DNA of 64,000 nucleotides from Amycolatopsis sp. 2-15 (GTDB lineage: Bacteria > Actinomycetota > Actinomycetes > Mycobacteriales > Pseudonocardiaceae). The notes below the pieces were generated by a model that saw only the letters and a list, made by a program, of their open reading frames with translations, was not told where the DNA came from and ran no database searches. Positions within the stretch are counted from its first letter, which is position 1. Every line of letters begins with the position of its first letter. The position numbers were made by a program, and so were the translations under genes. The DNA is taken from positions 5,922,001 to 5,986,000 of the forward strand of contig NZ_CP127294.1 in assembly GCF_030285625.1 (NCBI RefSeq), written 5' to 3'. Of this stretch, positions 24,976 through 33,147 are shown one piece after another.

Positions 24976-25815
24976 ATGCCGATCGCGCTGCCTCAGGCCC
25001 AGGTCCTGCCCACCACGGACGCTGCCACTTATGCCGAGTGGTTCGCCTGCCTGGCCGAGCCCGTGCGCGTCCGGCTCCTGCACGCCGTCGCGACCACGCC
25101 GCGCGGCCTCACGATCGGTGCGCTGACCGAGATCCTCGGCACCAGCCAATCCACCACATCCCACCACGTGCGCAAACTCGCCGACGTCGGGTTCGTGCAC
25201 CTGGAGAAGGTCGGCACCGCCACCGTCGTCACCGTCAACGAAGCCTGCTGCTCCGGCCTCCCGCACGCCGCCGACGCCGTCATGGGCCTGCTTGGCCCCC
25301 GCCCGTGCTGCCCGGACGACGTGCCCGCCGATGTCACCGTCCGCGCCTTGGAACCCGGTGACTGGGCCGCCGTTCGTCGCATCTACGGCGAAGGAATCAC
25401 TACCGGCATCGCTACCTTCGAAACCACCGTCCCCACCCGCGCCAGCCTCGACGCGAAATGGCTGCCCGACCACCGCTGGATCGCCGAAGCCGACGGCCAG
25501 GTCGTCGGCTGGACCGCCGCCAGCCCCGTATCCTCGCGGGACTGCTACGCCGGGGTGGCCGAAACCTCCGTCTATGTCGCCGCGAGCCACCGCGGCCGCG
25601 GCATTGGAAAAGCCTTGCTGCGTAAGCAAGTCATGGCCGCGGACGACGCCGGCATCTGGACGCTGCAAACGTCGGTCTTCACCGACAACCGCGCCGGCCT
25701 TGCCCTCCACCACTCCGCCGGCTACCGCACTGTCGGTGTGCGCGAACGCATCGCCCAACGCGACGGCCAATGGCACGACACCGTCTTCCTCGAACGCCGC
25801 AACCCCGTCAGCTGA
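24976..25815 (+). CDS. ArsR - GNAT acetyltransferase fusion (ArsN-like)
   Basis: 279 residues. Residues 1-~113 are an ArsR-type winged helix (CLAEPVRVRLLHAV, TSQSTTSHHVRKLADVGFV) with Cys pairs NEACCSGL and PRPCCPDD as possible As(III) ligands. Residues ~116-279 are a GNAT domain: VRALEPGDWAAVRRIYGEGI, FETTVPTRASLDAKW, AETSVYVAASHRGRGIGKAL and FTDNRAGLALHHSAGYR, closest in pattern to phosphinothricin/arsinothricin N-acetyltransferases. One continuous frame, no internal stop. Sensor and detoxifying enzyme in one chain; arsinothricin as substrate is an inference from the ars context. Confidence 0.85.
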   Translation: MPIALPQAQVLPTTDAATYAEWFACLAEPVRVRLLHAVATTPRGLTIGALTEILGTSQSTTSHHVRKLADVGFVHLEKVGTATVVTVNEACCSGLPHAADAVMGLLGPRPCCPDDVPADVTVRALEPGDWAAVRRIYGEGITTGIATFETTVPTRASLDAKWLPDHRWIAEADGQVVGWTAASPVSSRDCYAGVAETSVYVAASHRGRGIGKALLRKQVMAADDAGIWTLQTSVFTDNRAGLALHHSAGYRTVGVRERIAQRDGQWHDTVFLERRNPVS

Positions 25816-26512
25816 CTCCGGACGTCTCGCACCCACAGGCCTTGCAGCCGGTTCCGACGGCAGGCTCATGCGGAGAGCTGAGTCTTCGACCCGAGCTGTC
25901 GAACCTTTGATGGGCTGCTGCTGATCAGCACGGTGCCCAGCGCGCCGGCAAGAAGGCGCGGCCCGAAGGACAGCAGCGCTTTGCCATCCGCACCACGTTG
26001 ATGCGGGCGAGGCACGGCGATCAGCACCGGCGCCAGGATCAACGCCGTCAGCAACGCCGCGGCGACGTGCGCCCAGCCGAGCGCCATCCACCAGGACCCG
26101 AAGCGGTGTCGGCGACTCCGCAAGACACGCCGACGTCGGTCACCGGCTCGGACTGCGGGAACTCAACGAATTGGCTGAAGTACCGGTCGGACAACGGCCA
26201 ACGCGCCGACGACGGTCCCGGCGGGCGCCGGCGGATCGAGGACTTGGTGACGAAGGCCGTGGACGGTTCGTGGAAGGTCACGAATTTCGCGGTCTACGAG
26301 GTCGAGTCATGCACCGGGTAGGCGGGGTCACATTGGCCACGGGCGACACCAAGATCGGGAGCGACGATCGCGCGAATTGTTCATACGTGCGCAGCGATTA
26401 GCAGCGGCACGAGTACGACTCGGAGCGCCGCGGGATCGAAATCCGGACACCGCTGAAGGAAGTCGGGGGGAAGGCCTACAAGGGAGGCCGGAAGAGTGCT
26501 GATCACGCTCGG
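25816..26512. other. Region of fragments between ars genes and integrase remnant
   Basis: No complete gene. Plus frame ending 26321 reads GRRRIEDLVTKAVDGSWKV then TNFAVYEVESCTG, like the C-terminal end of a small secreted or lipoprotein. The minus frame 25866-26123 has one hydrophobic stretch (HVAAALLTALILAPVLIAV). Both look like relics of genes cut by rearrangement. Composition is less clearly coding than the flanks. Confidence 0.4.
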
Positions 26513-27096
26513 ATGGGCGCTCGCGGCCGCCGACGAGGCGTGGCAACGCCCGTCCGAAGAAGGGCGAACCAAGACTCCTGGGGGACTCGGTTCGAAGCGC
26601 TGCCGTGCGGGATCGCGGTGCTCTACGAGGAGCTGATGGACAGCCACCGCGATCCCCTCGTGCTCAGTACGCCGGAAGGGCGTTCGTGGCGCCGGTCGAA
26701 CTTCCGGATCCGGTTCTGGCGCCCGGCCTGGGACGGCGTCGATCTCGACGACTCAGGTGCGGGGGAGCGGCGGCCACCGCTCCTGTCTACCTTCACCGTC
26801 CACGAGGGCCGGCACACGCACAGCACGTGGCTGACCGAGGACAAGATCCCTGAGGTGGCGCGGCGTGCGCGTCTGGGGCAGAAGATGAGGGCGTCGCGCG
26901 GGTCTATGACCATGTGACCCCGGCGATGGTGAACCAGATCCTGGACGCGCTGGACGAGCGGTGGCTGCGGTCGCTGGCTTCGCTGTACGCGGGGGAGCGA
27001 GCGAAGCTGGTGTCGTGGTTCCCGCACTTACGGTCTCGACGGGCGATCGGGCCCGGGTCCGGGGCCATCGCCGGATCATCGCGATCTGACGACTGA
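26513..27096 (+). pseudogene. Remnant of a tyrosine recombinase (phage-type integrase), C-terminal half
   Basis: Frame from 26513 gives ALPCGIAVLYEELMDSHRDP, PLVLSTPEGRSWRRSNFRIR and FTVHEGRHTHSTWL, which contains the H-x-x-R box, then VARRARLGQKM. One base shift near 26888 leads to VARVYDHVTPAMVNQILDAL with the catalytic Tyr, then SLYAGERAKLVSWFPHLR. The N-terminal core-binding part and first catalytic Arg are missing. It lies about 50 bp from a tRNA-Val fragment, the usual arrangement at an island end. Confidence 0.7.
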
Positions 27097-27125
27097 AGCC
27101 CCCCTCCGGGGAGGGACAGGGCTTC
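27095..27125 (-). terminator. Hairpin behind the tRNA-Val fragment
   Basis: GAAGCCC (27095-27101) pairs with GGGCTTC (27119-27125), with an inner CCCTCC/GGAGGG pairing. On the minus strand it lies about 18 bases after the tRNA 3' end, so it may be the tRNA terminator carried along with the fragment. Confidence 0.55.
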
Positions 27126-27142
27126 TGACCTGCGGTTTCAGC

Positions 27143-27192
27143 TGGTGCGCGATACTGGGATTGAACCAGTGACCTCTTCCGTGTCAGGGAAG
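27143..27192 (-). other. 3' half of tRNA-Val(GAC), probable integration-site (att) repeat
   Basis: Minus strand: anticodon stem CTTCC, loop CTGACAC (anticodon GAC), GGAAG, variable loop, T-arm CTGGTTCAATCCCAG, acceptor strand and encoded CCA (27145-27143). Upstream of the anticodon stem there is no D-arm or 5' acceptor strand, so it is not a functional tRNA. Integrases that target tRNA genes duplicate exactly such a 3' segment; with the adjacent integrase remnant this marks an island boundary. Confidence 0.75.
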
Positions 27193-27492
27193 TGCGACGC
27201 GTGGCTTGACCAGGGAAAACGGGCGCTACCGCAGGTCGCAAGCTCGGGTTGCTCCCCGCAGGGGTGGCTTCGGCCCCGCCGCCTCGGGTTGCCGTCGCCG
27301 AGGAATCGCCAGGTTGTCCGGACGGGGTGGGACGTCGCGTGTCCCGGGACGTCTTCCGCCGACTCCGTGCGCCGTCAGGCCCTGGCCGCCAGCGGCTACG
27401 ACGATCGGCTGCGCCCCCGCGGGCACACCGAACTCGCCCTGGCGATTGTTGGTCGGCGCAGACAACCTGCTGCGGAAGTACCGGTTCTAGGT
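27193..27492. other. Stretch without a supported gene
   Basis: About 300 bp between the tRNA fragment and the PPK2 remnant. Open frames are GC-skewed shadows; some may be the decayed N-terminal part of the PPK2 gene but I cannot align them by eye. Confidence 0.35.
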
Positions 27493-27765
27493 TTCGAAGT
27501 CGGACGCCTGCTCTCGCCGGTGAAGAACGGCATGGCCGTGCACACCGGTATCCCCGAGGCGCCGTGGTACGTCGTCGACAGCGCCCAGCAGCGGCGCGGG
27601 CGGATCAACATGATCGCGACCTGCTTGCGCGTGCCCCTACCCCCGCTGTCCTGCGGGAGGCCTGACGCTGCCGCCCAGGACACGCGACAGTGGTTACACC
27701 CCGCACCGACCGGCGCCTGCAGCGTGAGGTACCCGACTACTCGGCCACGTTGCTGAAGGATTCCG
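27493..27765 (+). pseudogene. Remnant of polyphosphate kinase 2 (C-terminal part)
   Basis: Reads VKNGMAVHTGIPEAPWYVV then DSAQQRRGRINMIA, matching the PPK2 C-terminal block where the protein senses the nucleotide (TDTPEAPWYVV in relatives). After frame changes it continues DLLARAPTPAVLREA, LTLPPRTRDSGY and REVPDYSATLLK, the usual PPK2 tail. The Walker motifs are absent. At least two indels and loss of the N-terminal two thirds. PPK2 genes are common members of DosR-like blocks, consistent with the genes that follow. Confidence 0.65.
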
Positions 27766-27785
27766 CGCTTTCGTCCCATGGGGAA

Positions 27786-27799
27786 GGGACTTCGGCCCC
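27786..27799 (+). promoter_or_regulatory. DosR/OsdR-like box before the USP gene
   Basis: GGGAC-TTCG-GCCCC, 73 bases before GTG 27872. Compared with the mycobacterial DosR core GGGACT-N2-AGTCCC it keeps GGGAC and four of five bases of the second arm. Similar boxes stand before the Acg gene at 29241 and near 31735. Confidence 0.45.
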
Positions 27800-27871
27800 T
27801 GACTGGTCTGGTCGCCACCAGGAGACCGTGGGATCACCGCCGGAACCGCAGGCGGGGAACGGAGGCAGGAC

Positions 27872-28711
27872 GTGATCGGAAGGGTAGCCCGCCCACCTGT
27901 GGTGGCGGGAGTCGACGAATCGGAGGTGGCGCTGGCCGCCGTCCGGTGGGCGGCGGAGGAAGCCGCGCGTCGCGGTTGCGCGCTGCAGCTGTTTCACGCC
28001 GGGCTGTTCGAGACGGCGGACCTCACCGCACGGCAACGGTCGCCGGAAGTCCCCCTGCTACTCGAGCGGGCCCACCGCTGGATGCGGCGGGCCGCGCAGG
28101 TCGCGGAAGAGACGGCGCCGGGCGTCAGGACGGAGTACTTGTTGCGCCTCGGCCTCGCCGCCGACTTGCTGATCGAGCACTCTGCGGAAGCCTCGCTCGT
28201 CGTCGTCGGCTCGCACGGCATTGGTGGATTGCGCGGGGTCGCCATCGGTTCGGTCGCGCTCCGGGTGGCCGCGGGTGCTCACTGTCCGGTGGTAGTGGTG
28301 CGCGGGCGGGTGAATCCGGACGGCCCGGTGGTCGCCGGCGTCAACGAGGACGACTGCGCGCTCCAGTTCGCCTTCGAGGCCGCTCTGAGCCGGGGTGTGC
28401 CGGTGATCGCCGCGCACGCGTGGCACGAGGGACTCATGGACGAAGAGGAGATCGTCGAAGCGGAGTCGCAGAGCGAAGAAGAGGAGCTTCGCCGGCTGGT
28501 CGGCACCTTGGCGAGAAAGTACCCCGAGGTGCAGGTGCGGAGCCGGCTGATCCGCGACCGCTCCGCTTCGCGGGCCCTCATGGGGTTCGACGATGCACAG
28601 CTGATCGTCATCGGCACCCGTGGCCGGGGCCCCGTATCCGGCGGGCTCTTCGGCTCGACCGGAAACCGGCTGGTCGCGCAAGCGGCTTGTCCAGTCGCGG
28701 TCGTCCACTGA
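27872..28711 (+). CDS. Universal stress protein, tandem USP domains
   Basis: 279 residues, two USP domains (about 7-146 and 150-278). ATP-binding signature G-x2-G-x9-G-S is visible in both: VVGSHGIGGLRGVAIGS and IGTRGRGPVSGGLFGST. Cytoplasmic, ATP-binding, in relatives induced by hypoxia and dormancy signals (DosR regulon). GTG 27872 begins VIGRVARPPVVAGVDESEVA with GGAGG upstream (27862). First intact gene of the dormancy-type block, 17 bp upstream of a CBS-domain gene. Confidence 0.92.
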   Translation: MIGRVARPPVVAGVDESEVALAAVRWAAEEAARRGCALQLFHAGLFETADLTARQRSPEVPLLLERAHRWMRRAAQVAEETAPGVRTEYLLRLGLAADLLIEHSAEASLVVVGSHGIGGLRGVAIGSVALRVAAGAHCPVVVVRGRVNPDGPVVAGVNEDDCALQFAFEAALSRGVPVIAAHAWHEGLMDEEEIVEAESQSEEEELRRLVGTLARKYPEVQVRSRLIRDRSASRALMGFDDAQLIVIGTRGRGPVSGGLFGSTGNRLVAQAACPVAVVH

Positions 28712-28728
28712 GTCGGAGGAGGGACCTC

Positions 28729-29136
28729 GTGCGCGCACGGGACATCATGAGCCGCCCGGTGGTGCGGGTCGGGCCCGCTACTTCGGTGCGGGAAGCGATC
28801 GCGTTGCTGACCGGGCACGGCATCGCCGCGCTGCCCGTGGTCGATGACAATAATCGAGTCCTCGGTCTTTTCACGGAGTCGGACGCCCTCAGCGGGGTGT
28901 TGACGGGCGAGCCGGTCGGGCCGGGTCTGCTCGTGGAGTCGGTGATGACCAAGCCGGTCGAGGTCGTGGGCCTCGACACCGAGGTCAGCGACATCGCCGT
29001 CGGGATGCTCGTCGACCGGCTCCGCAGTGTCCCGGTCGTCCATGAAGCGGCCGGTGGCCGGGGTCGCGGAACTCATCGGGTTCGCCTTTCCTCGGGTACG
29101 GGTCGAGCGTCGGTGAACGGCGCAACCGGCGGCTAG
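28729..29136 (+). CDS. CBS domain pair protein
   Basis: 135 residues from GTG 28729 (GGAGGAGGG upstream). First CBS: VRARDIMSRPVVRVGPATSV to VLGLFTESDA; second: VESVMTKPVEVVGLDTEVSD to RLRSVPVVHE. After VVHE the frame becomes Gly/Arg-rich (AAGGRGRGTHRV), whereas the next frame reads RPVAGVAELIGFAFPRVRV, closer to a CBS end, so an indel near 29045 is possible. Adenine-nucleotide sensing is the usual role. Confidence 0.85.
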   Translation: MRARDIMSRPVVRVGPATSVREAIALLTGHGIAALPVVDDNNRVLGLFTESDALSGVLTGEPVGPGLLVESVMTKPVEVVGLDTEVSDIAVGMLVDRLRSVPVVHEAAGGRGRGTHRVRLSSGTGRASVNGATGG

Positions 29137-29156
29137 GGCCGTCCGCCGCCCGGGCC

Positions 29157-29171
29157 GGGACTTTGGGCCCC
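29157..29171 (+). promoter_or_regulatory. DosR/OsdR-like box before the Acg gene
   Basis: GGGAC-TTTG-GGCCC at 29157-29170, 70 bases before ATG 29241; same architecture as 27786-27799. Confidence 0.45.
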
Positions 29172-29240
29172 TGCGGGGGGAGTCGGCCGCGGTGAGCATG
29201 GGATGCGCCGGAGTACCCGTCTCCGGGAGCAGGAGTGAAG

Positions 29241-30266
29241 ATGACGACCTCGCCGTCGACGGTGGCCCTGGCCCCTTCTGAGATCACGGTGCTCGCCCGC
29301 GCGGTGAGCCAGGCCCCGTCCGTCCACAACACCCAGCCGTGGCGGCTGCGCGTCCGCAAATCCGACGTCGACCTGGTCGAGCGCACAGCTCTCAGGCTGC
29401 CCGCACACGACCCGGAGGATCGCGACCGGTTCTTGTCCTGCGGCGCGGCGCTCGCGCACCTTCAGCTGGCGGCGCGGGTGCTCCGGCGGTGCGACACGAC
29501 GTCGTTTCCGTCCGAAGGCACGGTCGTGGCCACCGTTCACGCCGTCCCCGGGGCGAGCCCGGACGCCTCGGACCTGGCGCGCTACCACGCCATCGGGCGC
29601 CGCAGGAGCCACCGCCGGAGATTCAGGACCGAGGCAGTGTCCGAAGTGGACTCCACGGCTGTGACGGCGGCTGGTACCGAGGCGGACGTCCAGGTGATCG
29701 AGCCCGGGCACCTCGACGCGCTGGGCGAGATGCTGGGCTTTGCCACGCGCGTCTTCCGCGCCGACCCGGCGTACCAACGCGAGCTGCACTCGTGGACCGC
29801 GCGCACGTTCGGCCTCCACGCACTGGGCGCCGAAGACGGTGTGCCTGAAGCGGCGCTGAGCGATGAACCCCTGCCGGCCGCGGGCCTCGTGCGGTGGGAC
29901 ACGCCGGTGCCCGACGACGCGCGGCTGACCGAACACCTCGAGGCGGAGCGGCTTCTGGTGTTCTGCACCGACGGGGACACCAGGCATCAGCACCTGGCCG
30001 CAGGCGCTGCTGTAGAACGGGCCTGGCTGGAAGCCACCGCACGCGGTCTGGCGGGCTCGGTACTCACCCAGGCGTTGCACCTGCGCGGCTTCCGCGAGCT
30101 GCTCGCCGAACGGCTCGACCTGCCCGGTGTGCCGCAGGCGATCTTCCGGTTCGGCCACCCGGCCGTGCCGGTGCCTCCGTCGCCTCGACGTCCCCTCGCC
30201 GACCTGCTGCCGGACGACTTTCCCGGTCCGCGGACCGAACCCGACGACCCGAACCGGAGCACCTGA
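29241..30266 (+). CDS. Acg-type nitroreductase family protein
   Basis: 341 residues of the Acg/Rv3131 family: SQAPSVHNTQPWRLRV (FMN-contact segment), FLSCGAALAHLQLAARVL, GRRRSHRRRF, and C-terminal LPGVPQAIFRFGHP. These are nitroreductase-fold proteins, some thought to sequester FMN rather than reduce nitro groups. ATG 29241 or 29235. A DosR-like box lies upstream, as for homologous DosR-regulon genes. Followed without gap by a second copy. Confidence 0.88.
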   Translation: MTTSPSTVALAPSEITVLARAVSQAPSVHNTQPWRLRVRKSDVDLVERTALRLPAHDPEDRDRFLSCGAALAHLQLAARVLRRCDTTSFPSEGTVVATVHAVPGASPDASDLARYHAIGRRRSHRRRFRTEAVSEVDSTAVTAAGTEADVQVIEPGHLDALGEMLGFATRVFRADPAYQRELHSWTARTFGLHALGAEDGVPEAALSDEPLPAAGLVRWDTPVPDDARLTEHLEAERLLVFCTDGDTRHQHLAAGAAVERAWLEATARGLAGSVLTQALHLRGFRELLAERLDLPGVPQAIFRFGHPAVPVPPSPRRPLADLLPDDFPGPRTEPDDPNRST

Positions 30267-31345
30267 AGAGCACCGCCTTCCCCTCCGCAGCCGAACAAGC
30301 GCTGGCGGCGGCAGTGCGCGCCCCGTCGCCGCACAACACCCAGCCGTGGCGGTTCGTCGTGGATGGGCCGCGGATCGAGGTGTGGCTCGACCGGAGCCGG
30401 GTGCTGACGGTCGCGGATCCGGCCCGGCGTGAGGCACGGCTGTCGTGCGGCGCGGCTGTGTACAACCTCGTCCTCATGTTGCGGAGCAACGGGTACGGCG
30501 CTGCGCTGCGGATCCTGCCGGACCCGGCCGAATATGATCTCCTCGCAGTGGTCCGGTTCGACGGGAACGTGCATCCGGCTCCGGCGGACCGGCGCCTGGC
30601 TGAGGCCATCTTCCGCCGGCACACCAACCGCCGCCCGTTTTCCACGCAGCCAGTCTCGACTGTGGCACGCGTCCGGCTCAGGTCGGCGGCGCTGGCCGAG
30701 GGTGGCCTGCTGGAGTTTCTCGACACCTCGAGCCGCTACGCGAAGGTGGCCGCGCTCGTCCGGCGCGCGGAAGCCGAACAGGCCACCGACGCGGCGTTCC
30801 AGGCCGAGTCGGCCCGGTGGACCGGCCGGGAGCCGGAGAGCTCCGACGGCGTGCCGACGGTCGCGTTCGGACCACAGCCGGACTTGCCGGGTGCGTTGCC
30901 CCTGCGGGCCTCGCACCAGAATCCCACCATCCCGTCGCGGTCGTTCGAGCAAGACGCTTTGGTGGCCGTCGTCTTGACGCCTGATCACGGCACGGCCGCG
31001 GACGTGCGTGCCGGTCTCGTCCTGCAGCGAGTCCTGCTGACCGCGACAGCCGATGGCCTGGCCACATCCTTCGTGTCCCAGCCCTTCGAAACGAAGGCAA
31101 CCCGCGGGCCACTGCTGGAGCTCTTCCGCGGGATCGGGCAGCCGCACACCCTGTTGCGCATCGGCCACGGCCTCCCAACCCGGATGACGGCGCGCAGGCC
31201 GGCAACCGACGTGACGACGGTGAGCGCGACGCCGGACGCGCCGATGGGCGGACCGTCGTCAGGAGTTTCCGGTGGCGGGCACAGCACGGAGCACGTCTCG
31301 GAACGTCACCATGCCGACCAGGATTCCGTTGTCCACCACGGGTAG
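30263..31345 (+). CDS. Second Acg-type nitroreductase family protein
   Basis: About 360 residues: EQALAAAVRAPSPHNTQPWR, RLSCGAAVYNLVLMLRSNGY, RRHTNRRPFSTQPVS, ASHQNPTIPSRSFEQDALV, and IGQPHTLLRIGHG near the end. Only about 22% like its neighbour by eye, so an old duplication. No ATG or GTG fits the N terminus; the frame opens at CTG 30263, which overlaps the upstream TGA, so initiation is by coupling at a rare codon or the start is mis-set. The last ~29 codons overlap the convergent CBS gene and are probably not conserved. Confidence 0.82.
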   Translation: MKSTAFPSAAEQALAAAVRAPSPHNTQPWRFVVDGPRIEVWLDRSRVLTVADPARREARLSCGAAVYNLVLMLRSNGYGAALRILPDPAEYDLLAVVRFDGNVHPAPADRRLAEAIFRRHTNRRPFSTQPVSTVARVRLRSAALAEGGLLEFLDTSSRYAKVAALVRRAEAEQATDAAFQAESARWTGREPESSDGVPTVAFGPQPDLPGALPLRASHQNPTIPSRSFEQDALVAVVLTPDHGTAADVRAGLVLQRVLLTATADGLATSFVSQPFETKATRGPLLELFRGIGQPHTLLRIGHGLPTRMTARRPATDVTTVSATPDAPMGGPSSGVSGGGHSTEHVSERHHADQDSVVHHG

Positions 31346-31678
31346 TGCGCGCACGCCCGCATCGGTCATGCGATGGGCGAGTTCGGCCGGATCGAGACCT
31401 CCTGGCACAGCCAAGCCGGGGGTGCGCATGACAGTCGCGACCGTCCGGTGGCGGCCCAGCATCGCGCCCGTGTCGGGATCACCGGTGGCCGTGGAGTCGC
31501 TGGGAAAGCCGGCCTGCACGAGATCGACCTCGCTGACGAGCCCGATCAGTTTGCCGGCCTGGTCGACGACCGGGAGCGTGGTGAAGCCGTGTTCGGTCAT
31601 CACACCTGCGGCCTCCGCGAGTGAGGCGGACGGGGTCACCGCGATCACCGGGGTGGTCATGATGTCGCGCGTCTGCAT
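31259..31678 (-). CDS. CBS domain pair protein
   Basis: 139 residues from ATG 31678. CBS1: RDIMTTPVIAVTPSASLAEA to LPVVDQAGKLIGLVSE; CBS2: TVATVMRTPGLAVPGGLDP to LPVVDNGILVGMVTFRDVL. Intact in both domains, unlike the CBS gene at 28729. Convergent with and overlapping the end of the second Acg gene. A box GGGTC-TTTG-GCCCT lies 57-70 bases upstream. Confidence 0.92.
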   Translation of the reverse strand: MQTRDIMTTPVIAVTPSASLAEAAGVMTEHGFTTLPVVDQAGKLIGLVSEVDLVQAGFPSDSTATGDPDTGAMLGRHRTVATVMRTPGLAVPGGLDPAELAHRMTDAGVRALPVVDNGILVGMVTFRDVLRAVPATGNS

Positions 31679-31734
31679 GGCGGGCTCCGTTTCTTCCTGA
31701 TCCGACCCTGCCGGTCGCGTCGACGAGAGGCCAA

Positions 31735-31748
31735 GGGTCTTTGGCCCT
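31735..31748. promoter_or_regulatory. DosR/OsdR-like box between CBS and Rv1733c-like genes
   Basis: GGGTC-TTTG-GCCCT, near-palindromic, between two divergent genes (starts 31678 minus and 31882 plus). It could serve both. Confidence 0.4.
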
Positions 31749-31881
31749 CATCTGAGGGGCAATGCGGTGGGGTGGCGGGGACCGGCGGCCCGCCGCCGCG
31801 GGTACACGGCCTCTTCGACCTGGCCGGTGTGCGGCCCATGCTGGGGGGAAATCCATTGCGCAGCAAGGAGGGGTGAGGGAC

Positions 31882-32481
31882 ATGAACTCGTCGGCGAACC
31901 GCTTGTTGCGGTGGTGGCACCTGCTCGTCCCCGGGCACGGCTCGGTGGCGCGGACCTCCGACCGGGTGCAAGCCGCCCTGGTGCTTGTGACGATCCTGGT
32001 GGCGCTGGCCGCGATCCCGTTCTCCGCAGCGGCCGGCTCGGCGGTCTACGCCGCGCAGAAGGCGCAGTCCGCCCGGGAGCTCGCCGAAAACCGTTCGGCG
32101 ACCGCGACGCTCCTCGCAGATGGGCCGCCGGTCTCTGTCGGGGGCCGCAGCGGGGAAGTCGGCAGTCCGATGCCGACCGACGCGATGTGGTTTGGTCGCG
32201 ATGGAGTGCGCCACCTCGGACAGGTGAACGCGAACGCAGGCACACACCGCGGCGACGTGGTACCGATCTGGGTGAACAGCTCCGGGACCGTCGTCGCTCC
32301 GCCGACGTCTTCTGCGGGCGCGGTGGTCAACTCGGCAGCCGCCGCAGTCGGGCTCTACTTCGTCACATGCTTGGCGCTGGCGGTGGCCTACGGGATCTCC
32401 GTGTTCGCGCTGAACCGTTATCGCGCCGGGAAGTGGCAGCAGGAGTGGTACGCGGAGTTGGCGAAGAAGGCTCATTCCTGA
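31882..32481 (+). CDS. Rv1733c-like membrane protein
   Basis: 199 residues with two membrane segments (about 29-56 and 154-178) and an extracytoplasmic loop between. Opening WWHLLVPGHGSVARTSDRVQ and the LVLVTILVALAAIPFSAA helix resemble the DosR-regulon antigen Rv1733c and its actinomycete relatives. ATG 31882 has AAGGAGGGG upstream; the frame open to 31762 is not supported. Function unknown; linked to hypoxia response in mycobacteria. Confidence 0.8.
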   Translation: MNSSANRLLRWWHLLVPGHGSVARTSDRVQAALVLVTILVALAAIPFSAAAGSAVYAAQKAQSARELAENRSATATLLADGPPVSVGGRSGEVGSPMPTDAMWFGRDGVRHLGQVNANAGTHRGDVVPIWVNSSGTVVAPPTSSAGAVVNSAAAAVGLYFVTCLALAVAYGISVFALNRYRAGKWQQEWYAELAKKAHS

Positions 32482-32868
32482 GCCGCTTTGCTTCGGTGCG
32501 GATCGATGCTCGCACAGGGCGCTACCGCAGTCGGCTCGCGGCTCGTGGAGGGTGAACCGCACTTGGCAGTCGGCGACCAGAGACGAAAGTCCTCTGCAGC
32601 CGCGCAGCAGTGACCATGGTCGTCACGACGAAGGCCGTGCGACTCTCCGGATTCGGTCGAGACTACTCGTAGCTTGGGGATGCGAACGACTTGGCGGAGA
32701 TGGACAGGGTTTGCGCGCTGCGCGCGGACGGCACGGCGGGCGAGCCCAGTGCCGCCGGCCGCGCTGGAGAACCGGACGGCCGACATGGCCGGACGCGTTC
32801 GCGACGAGCATGATCACGCACTCGCGATGGCTCGACAGCGCCGATCACGGCAAGAAGAGGAGACAGTG
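32482..32868. other. Stretch without a supported gene
   Basis: 387 bp between the Rv1733c-like and DUF1876 genes. No recognisable family in six frames; a Shine-Dalgarno GAGGAGA (32857-32863) at its right end serves the next gene. Confidence 0.4.
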
Positions 32869-33135
32869 ATGCACAGCAAGCAGTGGCACGTCGACCTGTT
32901 CCTCAGCGAGGAGGAGGGATCCACGCACGCTCGGGCTCGGTTGACCACTGGTGCCGCCAAGACACTCGACGCCGAGGGCACCGCGCGCCTCAACCCGTCG
33001 GATCGCGACGTGCCTGAGATCGGCGACGAACTCGCGGCGGCGCGGGCCTTGAGCGAGCTGGCACACCGGCTTCTGGAGGTGGCCGCCGGCGACATCGAGG
33101 GCGTGACCCACGAGCCGGTGCGGCTCGAGCGCTGA
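32869..33135 (+). CDS. DUF1876 (Rv1738/Rv2632c-like) protein
   Basis: 88 residues: KQWHVDLFLSEEEGSTHARA, LTTGAAKTLDAEGTARLNPS, VPEIGDELAAARALSELAH and LLEVAAGDIEGVTHEPV. This is the DUF1876 family; the structure of Rv1738 resembles ribosome hibernation factors and the gene is strongly DosR-induced in M. tuberculosis. ATG 32869 preceded by GAGGAGA. Intact and probably functional; the best single marker that this is a dormancy-type block. Confidence 0.9.
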   Translation: MHSKQWHVDLFLSEEEGSTHARARLTTGAAKTLDAEGTARLNPSDRDVPEIGDELAAARALSELAHRLLEVAAGDIEGVTHEPVRLER

Positions 33136-33147
33136 CGGGAGGTCGGG

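Noticed and set aside
27143..27220. Complete tRNA-Val gene
   Set aside because: No D-arm or 5' acceptor strand precedes the anticodon stem, so only the 3' half is present.
27145..27756. Plus-strand ORF starting MRDTGIEPVTSS
   Set aside because: Its start is the complement of a tRNA T-arm, a well-known false ORF; only the later PPK2-like segment is meaningful.
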